Of a stretch of 33,829 nt of DNA, positions 15,383 through 23,640 are shown one piece after another (position 1 is the first letter of the stretch; each line of letters opens with the position of its first letter). The position numbers and the translations under genes are program-made. The stretch is from Anaerolineae bacterium (GTDB lineage Bacteria; Chloroflexota; Anaerolineae; B4-G1; DUEL01): positions 1-33,829 of the forward strand of contig JANXCY010000021.1 of NCBI GenBank assembly GCA_025060135.1, read 5' to 3'. The notes under the pieces are model-generated. The model saw nothing but the letters and a program-made list of their open reading frames with translations, made no database searches and was not told the origin of the DNA.

Positions 15383-17290
15383 ATGCCCAACGGCTACTGG
15401 GGAAAACTGCTCTTCGTCAACCTCTCCACCGGCGAAATCTCCGTGGAAATGCCCCCCGAAGAGGTCTACCGCCGCTACCTGGGTGGATATGGCCTGGGGG
15501 CCTGGGTACTTCACAAGCGCATTCCGCCGGGGGCCGATCCCCTGGGGCCGGAAAACGTCATTGGCTTCCTGCCCGGACTCCTCACCGGTAGCGGTGCCCT
15601 TTTCGGCGGACGCTTCATCGTCTGCGCCCGCTCCCCCCTCACTGGCGCCTGGGGGGATGCGAACTGCGGGGGGAACTTCGGCCCGGCGCTGCGGGGGACT
15701 GGCTACGACGGCCTCTTCGTTACGGGCCGGGCGGCGCGGCCCGTCTACCTCTACATAGACGGCGAACGGGCCGAAATTCGGGACGCGACCGGCCTCTGGG
15801 GGCTGGATACCCGGGAGACGGAGACCGCCCTCCGCGCCGCCCATGGCCGGGACGTGCGCGTCGCCTGCATCGGTCCGGCCGGGGAGAAACGGTCGCTCAT
15901 CGCGGCCATCATCAACGACGAGGGACGGGCCGCTGGGCGGTGTGGCCTGGGCGCGGTCATGGGCGCCCAAAACCTCAAAGCCGTCGCCGTCCAGGGGAAG
16001 GCCCGTCCTCCTCTGGCAGACCCGGAGGGATTCCGGCAGATCACGGAGGAGTACCGTCGGCTGTTCCGCCGGAGGCCCTCTCGCTGGGCTTCGGGCATCT
16101 CCGGCTTTCTTCTGCGTATCCTGCCCATCATGCGGTGGCTGCGGGTCCGGCCCAGCGGCGGCCCGACCCCGATTCTCATAGATACCTACCGCCTCTACGG
16201 AACTGCCGCCGGGACCGCCGCGCTGGTGGAACTGGGGGACACGCCGGTGCGCAACTGGACCGGCATCGGCTACCGGGATTTCCCCCTCCGTCGGGCTGCC
16301 CGTCTGAGCGATGAAGCGGTCATCCGGCCGAAAATTCGCGGGTACGGCTGTTCGTTCTGCCCGGTGGCCTGCGGCGGTATTGTCCGTCTGCCCGATGGCG
16401 ACACCGACCACAAACCAGAGTACGAGACGCTGGCCGCCTTCGGCCCGCTCCTGCTGAACGACGACCTGGAAGTGGTCATGCGCTGCAACCGCATCTGCAA
16501 CCGAGCCGGGCTGGATACCATCTCCACGGGTGTCGCCATCGCGTTTGCCATCGAGTGCCGAGAGCGGGGATGGCTTCCGCCCGAACTGGCGGAAGAGTTA
16601 CCTCTGGAGTGGGGAAACGGCGAGGCTATTGTGGAACTGACGGCGCGCATAGCCCGTCGGGCGCCGGGCCTGGGAGACTGGCTGGCCGATGGCATCCGGC
16701 GGGCAGCGGAGCGGCTGGGGCCAGAAGCCCAAGAAGCAGCGGTCCACGCCGGCGGACAGGAACTGCCCATGCATCGGGGCCTTTACGAGCCGGGAGTGGC
16801 ATTGGGCTATGCCGTGGACCCGGCCCCGGGCCGCCATACCTCCACCCTCTCCGGGACGGTGGAGTTACCCTCGTTGGAGCCTTACTTCGCGCTGGCGGGA
16901 GTCAAACCTGGTGGCCGCTACGATTATGCAACAAAGGGAAAGGTGATAGCCGTCGGGATGGCCGTGCTGCGGGCCTACGAGAGCCTGGGCCTCTGCCAGT
17001 TTGCGCTGTACATGGGCGAGCCGCCGTTCCTGGCCTGGCTGAACGCGGCCACCGGCTGGGAAATGACCGAGCGGGAGTTTCTGGAGGCCGGAAAGGCCAT
17101 CCAGCGATTGCGCCACGCGTTCAACGCACAGCATGGGCTCCCCAGCGAGTTCCCGCTGCCGGCGCGGGAGCGGGGAGAACCTCCCCAGGAGACGGGGCCG
17201 CTGGCGGGGATCACGCTGGATATGGAGGCCATGGTCCGGGCCTACTTTGACTGGTGGTCAACTGCAGGAGGAAACGTTCATCCTGAATAA
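15383..17290 (+). CDS. Tungsten aldehyde:ferredoxin oxidoreductase family protein
   Basis: 635 residues. ATG 15383 follows GGAGG (15370-15374) and starts PNGYWGKLLFVNLSTGEISVE, the family N-terminus. The [4Fe-4S] ligands are Cys323, Cys326, Cys330 (CSFCPVAC) and Cys538 (GLCQF). Pterin-binding motifs of the DxxGL(C/D) type appear as NRAGLDT (373-379) and ESLGLCQ (533-539), with Asn and Glu in place of the first Asp. The tungstopterin-loop region AAIINDEGRAAGRCGLGAVMG is intact. It oxidises aldehydes to acids with ferredoxin; the specific substrate cannot be read. No dedicated ferredoxin or cofactor gene is adjacent. Confidence 0.92.
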   Translation: MPNGYWGKLLFVNLSTGEISVEMPPEEVYRRYLGGYGLGAWVLHKRIPPGADPLGPENVIGFLPGLLTGSGALFGGRFIVCARSPLTGAWGDANCGGNFGPALRGTGYDGLFVTGRAARPVYLYIDGERAEIRDATGLWGLDTRETETALRAAHGRDVRVACIGPAGEKRSLIAAIINDEGRAAGRCGLGAVMGAQNLKAVAVQGKARPPLADPEGFRQITEEYRRLFRRRPSRWASGISGFLLRILPIMRWLRVRPSGGPTPILIDTYRLYGTAAGTAALVELGDTPVRNWTGIGYRDFPLRRAARLSDEAVIRPKIRGYGCSFCPVACGGIVRLPDGDTDHKPEYETLAAFGPLLLNDDLEVVMRCNRICNRAGLDTISTGVAIAFAIECRERGWLPPELAEELPLEWGNGEAIVELTARIARRAPGLGDWLADGIRRAAERLGPEAQEAAVHAGGQELPMHRGLYEPGVALGYAVDPAPGRHTSTLSGTVELPSLEPYFALAGVKPGGRYDYATKGKVIAVGMAVLRAYESLGLCQFALYMGEPPFLAWLNAATGWEMTEREFLEAGKAIQRLRHAFNAQHGLPSEFPLPARERGEPPQETGPLAGITLDMEAMVRAYFDWWSTAGGNVHPE

Positions 17291-17307
17291 CCCCCTGGGC
17301 CTGTTCT

Positions 17308-18126
17308 TCACGGCGTTCCTTCCAGCCCTGGAAATCCTGTGATGGTACCGGTGATCGCGTAGCGGAAGAGGTCCATCAGGCCAATCAACAGGAAAGCCAG
17401 GGCCAGCCCCATCAACAGAGGCATCTTTGCTTCTCGCCATTGGTCATACCGGTTCTCCCAGCCCGCGAGGATGACCACCAGGATCGTCATCGGAAGCGTC
17501 AGCATCATTAGCACACCCAGCGCGCTGGCCAGCGCCAGCGGGTACAGAAGAGACGACCCCTCCACCAGCACCAAGGCCACCACCCCGGCTTCCATCAGGA
17601 ACAGGATACCAAAGTCTAACCCGTCCCGGATCGTTCGCTCAGGCCGGGGGTGGCGCCAGAGACTGAAGTTGACCATTGGCCACAACAGTGCCCCCAGCGC
17701 CAGGCCGTTCAGCGCGCCAGTGATCAGGCGGAGTTCGTTGCGCGGCTGGTAGAACAGAGGGGTTCCTCGGACCAGGTCCACATAGGAGTTGACTCCGTCC
17801 ACCCCCATCAGCAGGATAAAGCCGAGCAGGAACGCCATAATGACGGGCGGGGGGAAATTGGCTCCTCGGCGGCGTAGGATCATCGCCTGGCCTAAAAGCG
17901 CTGTCAACGCGCCCAGAAAGGTGCCGGTACAGCGGGCACAGAGCGGCAGCGGTCTTCCGGCCAGGACGAACGAATGGGAGGGGATGCGATGACAGACCGC
18001 AGCCCCGATCCAGTCCATTTTGGTCAACAGGCCCGGGGGGGTAAGCAGTCCGTAAGCACCAATCACCAGAAAGGCGAGGGCCCCAGCGACCCAGTGGGCC
18101 CAACGGGAGTGGCGGGTAGTGGTCAT
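17308..18126 (-). CDS. DUF2085 multi-pass membrane protein
   Basis: 272 residues from ATG 18126, chosen because GAGGGG precedes it and it begins four bases after the upstream stop. About seven hydrophobic segments are present. The DUF2085 signature is clear: AAVCHRIPSHSFVLAGRPLPLCARCTG (~45-70), with conserved Cys-His and Cys-x2-Cys residues. Function is unknown. It is the last gene of a four-gene minus-strand envelope operon and is convergent with the oxidoreductase gene, 17 bases away. Confidence 0.85.
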   Translation of the reverse strand: MTTTRHSRWAHWVAGALAFLVIGAYGLLTPPGLLTKMDWIGAAVCHRIPSHSFVLAGRPLPLCARCTGTFLGALTALLGQAMILRRRGANFPPPVIMAFLLGFILLMGVDGVNSYVDLVRGTPLFYQPRNELRLITGALNGLALGALLWPMVNFSLWRHPRPERTIRDGLDFGILFLMEAGVVALVLVEGSSLLYPLALASALGVLMMLTLPMTILVVILAGWENRYDQWREAKMPLLMGLALAFLLIGLMDLFRYAITGTITGFPGLEGTP

Positions 18127-18130
18127 CCCC

Positions 18131-18502
18131 TCATTCACCGAATACCAGAAGGTCTCCCACCGATACCTCCTCCAGCAACCCGGGCGGGCCCTCCAGGACG
18201 TCCCGGGCGGGGAGGCGCGGGGCATACCACAGCCGGAACGGACGGGCCAGGGCCGTATCCACCACCTTCCCCGTCCGGTCCAGCCAGATCACAGCGATAG
18301 GAAAAAAGACAAAGAGCATATGGATGGCAGTCCCGATGCGGCTTTCCTGCCGGCCCACCAGAAGGAGTGCCTCATTGGACGGAAGATGCCGGCGGAAGGT
18401 GAGCCCGCGCAGGCGACACCAAAAGGACGCACACCACCGCGCCCGGACCGGGAGCGTTTTGCGGCGGGTCTGGTTGCGGATCCAGAGCCAGCGGGGCATC
18501 AT
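18131..18502 (-). CDS. DUF192 family protein
   Basis: 123 residues from ATG 18502; the second Met at 18499 is equally possible and no strong ribosome-binding site is seen. The core fits DUF192: RLRGLTFRRHLPSNEALLLV, then IHMLFVFFPIAVIWLDRTGKVVD, then LEGPPGLLEEVSVGDLLVF at the end. The family is a small beta-rich fold, often exported, of unknown function. No signal peptide is evident here. It lies between the PrsW-like and DUF2085 genes. Confidence 0.83.
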   Translation of the reverse strand: MMPRWLWIRNQTRRKTLPVRARWCASFWCRLRGLTFRRHLPSNEALLLVGRQESRIGTAIHMLFVFFPIAVIWLDRTGKVVDTALARPFRLWYAPRLPARDVLEGPPGLLEEVSVGDLLVFGE

Positions 18503-18524
18503 CGGGCTCAGAAAGGAGGCAGTA

Positions 18525-19712
18525 TCAGGCAGAGGCCATTCGTCCCAGCCGATGGCTGGCCCAGAGAATACCAGCCGTAACCCCACCGGTGATCAGGAAC
18601 TGAATGCCCAGCAGGAGAAGCGCTATCAGACCCCCTACTGCCATCCATAGCGGCTGCTCCGCGCGGTCCATGACCAGCAAGCCTATCAGAGCCATTCCCA
18701 CGGCGACGAAATTCCAAATACTGTGGAGGGTTACCGCACCGACGAAGGCCATGGGGAGTCGCCAGGGGTGCCGCCCGGACCACCACTGACCCCATCCCCA
18801 GCCCATCAGGCCACCGGTGGCGCTATGCATCACGGTGGCTGCCAGACGGGCCAGTACTCCTGGCCCCCACACCGGGCCGAGGAAGAAACTGTTCAGCGCG
18901 TTTTCCACCAGGGCAAACCCGGCGCCGGAGGCCACGCCCAGCAGGAACGCGCGGGGCGGAGAGAAACGCACCCAGGCTCCGGCAATCCCCACTCCCAGCG
19001 TTTTGGTGATCTCCTCCACGATCGGTACCATGCCGCTGAACAGCGCCAGAATCACCAGGATAACTGGCGGGGTCAGAAAACCCAGCAACGCCTCGGCCTC
19101 GGTGGGGAACGAAAATTGGCCACGGGTCAGGGCCTGGGAAGTTTCCTGCAACCACTCCTGGGGAACCCAGCCCAGCGCGAGCATCGCGATGACCACGAGA
19201 ACAATCAGGACACTCTCTATTGCCAGAGCCGCGCCGGTTCCTAACAGTGCGCCGCTCACCAGTCCACCGGCCACATCGGCCCACGAGCCCTCCCGTCCCG
19301 AGAGCCCCCAACCCACAGCGGTGAGGACCAGCGCGGGCAGGAGGAGCAACGTCAGCGCATGGATGGGAGCCATCACAACCGGTGGAACAGCCAGTACCGA
19401 GAGCACCGTTCCAACGGTCAAGAGGAGACCGAAGGCCAGCCAGAGCCACCCCGAGCGGCGCAGGCGGAAGGGAGTTGCCTGCGACCCTCGCCAGTAGCGA
19501 ATCCCCTCAGCGACCAGGATCAGCCCCAGAACCCCGCCCAGGGCCCCGATGGCAACGGATTGGGTAAGGGCAGTCCCGACCCTCTCTGCAGATGGCTGCT
19601 GGATGTAGGCACTGATCACCAGGAGAGCAGCCATCATCCCGCCCCCGCTAACGACCAAACCACCAGCCAGGATGAGCAGAGAACCCAGCGCCCGGGATGA
19701 TAGACCAGACAT
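18525..19712 (-). CDS. PrsW-like glutamic intramembrane protease
   Basis: 395 residues with about nine membrane helices. PrsW (M82/CPBP-like) motifs are present in order: PIVEEITKTLG (Glu pair ~232-233), GAGFALVENALN, ATVMHSATGGLMGW and VTLHSIWNF, supplying the expected Glu, Glu-Asn and two His residues. The Bacillus homologue cleaves an anti-sigma factor. No anti-sigma/sigma pair is nearby, so the substrate is unknown. ATG 19712 lies two bases after the upstream lipoprotein stop, with GAGGAG just before, indicating co-transcription. Confidence 0.85.
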   Translation of the reverse strand: MSGLSSRALGSLLILAGGLVVSGGGMMAALLVISAYIQQPSAERVGTALTQSVAIGALGGVLGLILVAEGIRYWRGSQATPFRLRRSGWLWLAFGLLLTVGTVLSVLAVPPVVMAPIHALTLLLLPALVLTAVGWGLSGREGSWADVAGGLVSGALLGTGAALAIESVLIVLVVIAMLALGWVPQEWLQETSQALTRGQFSFPTEAEALLGFLTPPVILVILALFSGMVPIVEEITKTLGVGIAGAWVRFSPPRAFLLGVASGAGFALVENALNSFFLGPVWGPGVLARLAATVMHSATGGLMGWGWGQWWSGRHPWRLPMAFVGAVTLHSIWNFVAVGMALIGLLVMDRAEQPLWMAVGGLIALLLLGIQFLITGGVTAGILWASHRLGRMASA

Positions 19713-19714
19713 CC

Positions 19715-20920
19715 TTATTGCTCCTCTATCCGGATGGCCTCAATGGTCAGGCTGGACGGAATCAGTCGGCTTTCGGGATTCTGTTCCGGAAGCCCCTGGA
19801 GAAGGTTCAAACCCCGAACGACCTTCCCAATAACCGTGTACATGCCATTCAACTCGGGCCATGGGGCCAGCGTGATGAAAAACCGGCCATTGCTGGTGTC
19901 CGGGTCTGCACCCAAGACCCCGACAACCCCGGCCACATCAAACCGGAGATCGCTGATTTCCTTACCACACTGAAATCCGGGGTTCCGGCCCGCCCGGCCC
20001 GTGGGGTCTCCGGCCTGGAGGACGAAATTGTCGCCCCGGAATAGGGCGGTGTGGTCATACCAGCCCTCCCGGGCCAGAAAAACGAAACTGTTGACGTTGA
20101 CCAGCGCCTGGGCAGCATAGAGTTCCATGCCGATCTCTCCCTTGGGCGTCCGGATGATAGCGGTATAACGGCGGTTCGGGTCAATCCGAACGGCAGGGGG
20201 CCCATCGTACATGCGGGGTTTCTGGAGCACTTCGTCCACCAGCGTGATAAGGTCTCCCCGGGTAACCAGCCGGCCATTCAGGATAAAGGAGGGCGTCCCC
20301 GGCAGTCCCAACGCGGTGGCCTCTTGAAACTGCTCCAGCACCTTCGCCTGGTAGGTACGCGCTTCCAGGTCATGCTGGAATTGTTCCACGTTCAGCCCCA
20401 GTTCCTGGGCGTAGCCGGTCAGCACTTGGGGCATCTCGTCTGCAGAGCGGGAGGCCCATTCCTGCTGCCGGGTGAAGAGCAGGTCGTGCATCTCCCAGAA
20501 CTTCCCCTGGGCGCCAGCGGCTTCGGCGGCTTCCGCGGTGATTTGAGCCTTATCATGAATGCTGGAAAGAGGAAAGTGCCGGTACACGATGCGCAGGCTC
20601 TCCGGGTACACCTCTTCCAGCGGCGCCAGGACCTGGAAGCGCGTCATCGCACAGTACGGGCACTGGAAGTCCGAATACACGATCAGCGTTACCGGCGCAT
20701 CGGCCGGGCCGCGTGCCCAGTCAGCAGCCGTTACCGCCGGGACGTTGAGGAGGGGTAGGGAGGAGAATACTGAGGGAGCGGCCCAGCAGGCCGCCGGGCC
20801 AGGGATCGACGTTGGCGCAGAGGTCGGCGGCGCGGTCGGGACGTGGCTCACCGGCTCCGGCTGCCGGCATCCCGCCAACAAGACCAGCACAACTCCTGTC
20901 AGAAGAACCCACTTTTTCAC
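19715..20920 (-). CDS. Lipoprotein fusing a DsbA-like thioredoxin domain to a cyclophilin
   Basis: 401 residues. GTG 20920 is chosen because it opens a lipoprotein signal, KKWVLLTGVVLVLLAGC (lipobox LAGC). After a Thr/Pro linker, residues ~70-230 form a DsbA/DSBA-oxidoreductase domain with the redox motif FQCPYC (~85-90) and the cis-Pro segment GLPGTPSFILNGR. Residues ~240-401 are a cyclophilin-type peptidyl-prolyl isomerase (NVNSFVFLAREGWYDHTALFRGDNFVLQAGDPTGRAG, then FFITLAPWPELNGMYTVIGKVV). It would couple disulfide chemistry and proline isomerisation for folding outside the membrane. It is first in the minus-strand operon and has its own promoter. Confidence 0.88.
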   Translation of the reverse strand: MKKWVLLTGVVLVLLAGCRQPEPVSHVPTAPPTSAPTSIPGPAACWAAPSVFSSLPLLNVPAVTAADWARGPADAPVTLIVYSDFQCPYCAMTRFQVLAPLEEVYPESLRIVYRHFPLSSIHDKAQITAEAAEAAGAQGKFWEMHDLLFTRQQEWASRSADEMPQVLTGYAQELGLNVEQFQHDLEARTYQAKVLEQFQEATALGLPGTPSFILNGRLVTRGDLITLVDEVLQKPRMYDGPPAVRIDPNRRYTAIIRTPKGEIGMELYAAQALVNVNSFVFLAREGWYDHTALFRGDNFVLQAGDPTGRAGRNPGFQCGKEISDLRFDVAGVVGVLGADPDTSNGRFFITLAPWPELNGMYTVIGKVVRGLNLLQGLPEQNPESRLIPSSLTIEAIRIEEQ

Positions 20921-20958
20921 CCTGCACCAGCCTTTCTGGGATGTCCCACTTATATGGG

Positions 20959-20988
20959 ATTGTACCACAAAGCGGCCCGGTTGACCAA
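20959..20988 (-). promoter_or_regulatory. Probable sigma-70 promoter for the DsbA/cyclophilin operon
   Basis: On the minus strand, TTGGTC (20988-20983), an 18-base spacer, then TACAAT (20964-20959). It lies about 40 bases upstream of the GTG start. A short inverted repeat, TCCCA-N6-TGGGA (20944-20959), touches the -10 element and could be an operator. Not tested. Confidence 0.5.
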
Positions 20989-21009
20989 CGCGTTGCAGGC
21001 TCATCGGGC

Positions 21010-21037
21010 TTGCTTCCAGCCCGGGGCGTGTTATAAT
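21010..21037 (+). promoter_or_regulatory. Probable sigma-70 promoter for secG
   Basis: TTGCTT (21010-21015), a 16-base spacer, then a perfect TATAAT (21032-21037), 47 bases before the secG ATG. It is divergent from the minus-strand promoter at 20959-20988. Confidence 0.62.
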
Positions 21038-21083
21038 TCCCTTCGTCGCAAATCCGCAAACTGATCTGGAGGTCAGCCCGAGG

Positions 21084-21314
21084 ATGAGCACCTATCTCTA
21101 TATCGTTCAGATTATTCTGGGTATTGCCCTGACCCTGGTGATCCTTTTAGAAGTGCGCGCCAGCGGCTTGGGCACGATTTTCGGCAGCGGTGAAACTTCC
21201 ATCTACCGGACCCGGCGAGGCGTTGAGCGTACCCTCTTCATTGTAACCATCATCCTATCGGTCCTCTTCTTTCTGATCGCCATTCTGAACGCCGTTGTCA
21301 TCGGTCCGCCATAA
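21084..21314 (+). CDS. secG: Preprotein translocase subunit SecG
   Basis: 76 residues with two transmembrane helices (YIVQIILGIALTLVILLEV and TLFIVTIILSVLFFLIAIL) separated by the family loop SGLGTIFGSGETSIYRTRRG. It assists protein translocation through SecYE. GGAGGT (21068-21073) supports ATG 21084. The solute-binding-protein gene starts seven bases after its stop, so the two are probably co-transcribed. Confidence 0.94.
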   Translation: MSTYLYIVQIILGIALTLVILLEVRASGLGTIFGSGETSIYRTRRGVERTLFIVTIILSVLFFLIAILNAVVIGPP

Positions 21315-21321
21315 GCGCGCA

Positions 21322-22998
21322 ATGACCCGAACGGTTCGCTGGCCAGCCCTGCTCATCGGCGCCGGGGCAACCCTGCTGATCATCGCGCTGGTCTATCTGG
21401 CCTTCACCCTGACCACCGTTGTCGTTCCTGCCCCCGGGGGGACGTACGTGGAAGGTGTGGCCGGATTCCCTCATAGCATTAATCCCCTTCTGGCCGCCTA
21501 CAACGACGTGGACCGCGATCTCTGTGCGCTCGTCTTCAGCGGACTCACCCGTATGAATGCCCGGGGAGAGGTGGAGCCCGATCTAGCCCTGAAGTGGGAG
21601 ACTTCTCTGGACGGCCTGACCTACGTCTTTCACATGCGCAACGGGCTCCGCTGGCCGGACGGCACCCCCCTGACCGCCGATGACGTCCTTTTCACCATTG
21701 GCCTGATGCAGGACCCGGATTTCCCCGGCCCTCCCGACCTGGGTGCCCTTTGGCGCACTGTTCAGGTATTCAAAGACGACGAGCGGACAGTCCGCTTTGT
21801 CCTTTCTGAACCCTTCGCGCCATTCTTGGACTATACGACTATTGGACTGCTCCCGGCCCACCTTCTGGGGGGCTTGCGGGCAGCGGACCTATCGTACCTG
21901 GATTTCAACCTTCAGCCAGTGGGCAGTGGCCCGTTCCAGGTAGCCAAAGTGGAGACCCAGGGGGGCGATGTCGTTTCCGTTCTCCTGAAACCCAATCCGG
22001 CCTACTACGGTTCCCGACCCTACCTGGAAGGGGTCCGTTTCCGGTTCTACCCCTCCTACGCGGCCGCGTTCCGCGCCTTCCAGGCAGGAGAAGTAGAAGG
22101 CGTGAGCCGGATCACCCTGGCGGAACTCTCGCAGGCCCGGCAGGAAGCAGACCTGAACCTTTACTCCGCGCCACTGGCCAACCAGTCTCTCATCTTCCTG
22201 AACCTGGCCCGAAAAGACGAACTCCCCTTCTTCCAGGAGAAAGAAGTCCGCCAGGCGCTCCTCTACAGTCTGGACCGGGAGGGGCTGGTGGAGAGGGTAC
22301 TGGAAGGACAGGCCATCGTAGCCCACAGCCCCATCCTGGCCGGGACATGGGCCTACGACGAGGACATCCCGCGCTACGCGTACGACCCGCCGAAGGCCCG
22401 CGCGCTGCTGGAGGGTGCAGGCTGGACCCTGCCTCCAGGCGCCCGGGTCCGGACCAAGGGCGACCGGGAGGTTTCGTTTACCCTGCTTTCGTCCACCGAC
22501 CCCATCCACGCGGCTGTTGCCCAGGAGGTGGCCCGGCAGTGGGGGGCGATGGGGATTGATGTTCAGGCCGTCGCGATCCCTCCCTTGGAATTGCGAGACC
22601 GGCTGGAGCGGCGAGACTATCAGGCCGCGCTGGTGGAACTGGCCCTTCCTGGCAACCCCGACCCCTACCCCCTCTGGCATCAGACGCAGATTACGGTTGG
22701 GCAGAACTACGCCGGATTGGACCACCGACGGATCAGCGAGGTGATCGAGACGGCCCGCATCACGGTGGACCCGACCCGTCAGGCCGCCCTGTACCAGGAA
22801 TTTCAGGAACTCTTCGCTGACGAGGTGCCTGCCATCCTGCTGTATCAACCGGTCTACACTTATGGTGTGGGCCGAAAGGTCCAGGGTGTTCAGATCGGTC
22901 CACTGATGACCCCCTCGGACCGTCTGGCCACGATCTCCTCTTGGTATATCGCCACTCAACGGAGAATTGTCAGTCAGGCCGAGTTGAGACAGCGATAA
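21322..22998 (+). CDS. ABC transporter substrate-binding protein, family 5 (oligopeptide type)
   Basis: 558 residues. An N-terminal hydrophobic segment (ALLIGAGATLLIIALVYLAFTL) without a lipobox looks like an uncleaved membrane anchor. The SBP_bac_5 core follows: YVEGVAGFPHSINPLLAAYNDVDRDLCALVFSGLT, LKWETSLDGLTYVFHMRNGLRWPDGTPLTADDV (the family signature), SGPFQV, EVRQALLYSLDREGLV, and NPDPYPLWHQTQ. It is expected to capture peptides or similar solutes outside the cell. No permease or ATPase genes of this transporter are in the window. Its role in a secG operon is unclear. Confidence 0.88.
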   Translation: MTRTVRWPALLIGAGATLLIIALVYLAFTLTTVVVPAPGGTYVEGVAGFPHSINPLLAAYNDVDRDLCALVFSGLTRMNARGEVEPDLALKWETSLDGLTYVFHMRNGLRWPDGTPLTADDVLFTIGLMQDPDFPGPPDLGALWRTVQVFKDDERTVRFVLSEPFAPFLDYTTIGLLPAHLLGGLRAADLSYLDFNLQPVGSGPFQVAKVETQGGDVVSVLLKPNPAYYGSRPYLEGVRFRFYPSYAAAFRAFQAGEVEGVSRITLAELSQARQEADLNLYSAPLANQSLIFLNLARKDELPFFQEKEVRQALLYSLDREGLVERVLEGQAIVAHSPILAGTWAYDEDIPRYAYDPPKARALLEGAGWTLPPGARVRTKGDREVSFTLLSSTDPIHAAVAQEVARQWGAMGIDVQAVAIPPLELRDRLERRDYQAALVELALPGNPDPYPLWHQTQITVGQNYAGLDHRRISEVIETARITVDPTRQAALYQEFQELFADEVPAILLYQPVYTYGVGRKVQGVQIGPLMTPSDRLATISSWYIATQRRIVSQAELRQR

Positions 22999-23083
22999 CG
23001 AAGGGCGAAAACCTCTTTCCTCCCCACCCATCATCGTCAGAGGTACGCTCCTCGGAAGCAACCCGCGCCCATCCCCCACGGAG

Positions 23084-23640
23084 ATGGGGGGGTCCTGGTC
23101 GGCACAGGCTACATGGCCCGCGTGTATGCCCGGGCGGCCCAGAAACTCCCCGATATGACGGACGGCGGTAGTCCACTACCACCCAAGGCCTATAGCCGCC
23201 TTCGCCACCGCTTTCGGCATCCCCTCAGTATCTGGACGTCCACGACCTTCTGGCCGATAACGGAGCGGATGCTCCCATATGTCTATACGCCCCATGACCT
23301 TCATGCGCCTCCGAGCATTGCGGCGCTGGAGGCAGGAGTGCCCGTGATGGTGGAAAAGCTCAGGGCGATGAACGCTGCCGAGACCGAAGCAATGGTCGCC
23401 ACCAGTCGCCGCTCCGGAGCGTTCCTGATGGTGGCTCACTGCTGGCATTTTGACCCCGAGGTCTGGTGGCTGCGATAGCAGGGGGAGGCCGGACGCCTGG
23501 GTCGCGTCGTCCGCACCAAGGGGTATGGCACCCGGGAGGCGGATAGGGGCTGGGCGGCTGGCTCACCCGGAAGCGATTGCTGGCAACGGGCTGCTGGAAG
23601 ATGATGGGCTTCCACGCGCTGGAAAGGGCGGCGGGACTGC
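23084..23640 (+). pseudogene. Decayed Gfo/Idh/MocA-family oxidoreductase
   Basis: Family motifs appear in order but in different frames. GVLVGTGYMARVYARAAQ is the dinucleotide-binding glycine motif (23089-23142). FATAFGIP and then YLDVHDLLADNGADA each need a shift (around 23200-23270). VYTPHDLHAPPSIAALEAGVPVMVEKLRAMNAAETEAMV with LMVAHCWHFDPEVWWLR runs from ~23281 to a stop at 23476. GRLGRVVRTKGYGT and, after a further shift, GWLTRKRLLATGCWKMMGFHALE follow. The C-terminal ~half of a normal ~340-residue protein is missing where the next gene's 3' end begins (23641). The several shifts, internal stop and truncation make it clearly non-functional. Confidence 0.82.

Noticed and set aside
17320-17333. 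Palindrome TTCCAGCCCTGGAA as a bidirectional terminator between convergent genes
   Set aside because: It lies inside the last codons of the DUF2085 gene and has no T-run on either strand.
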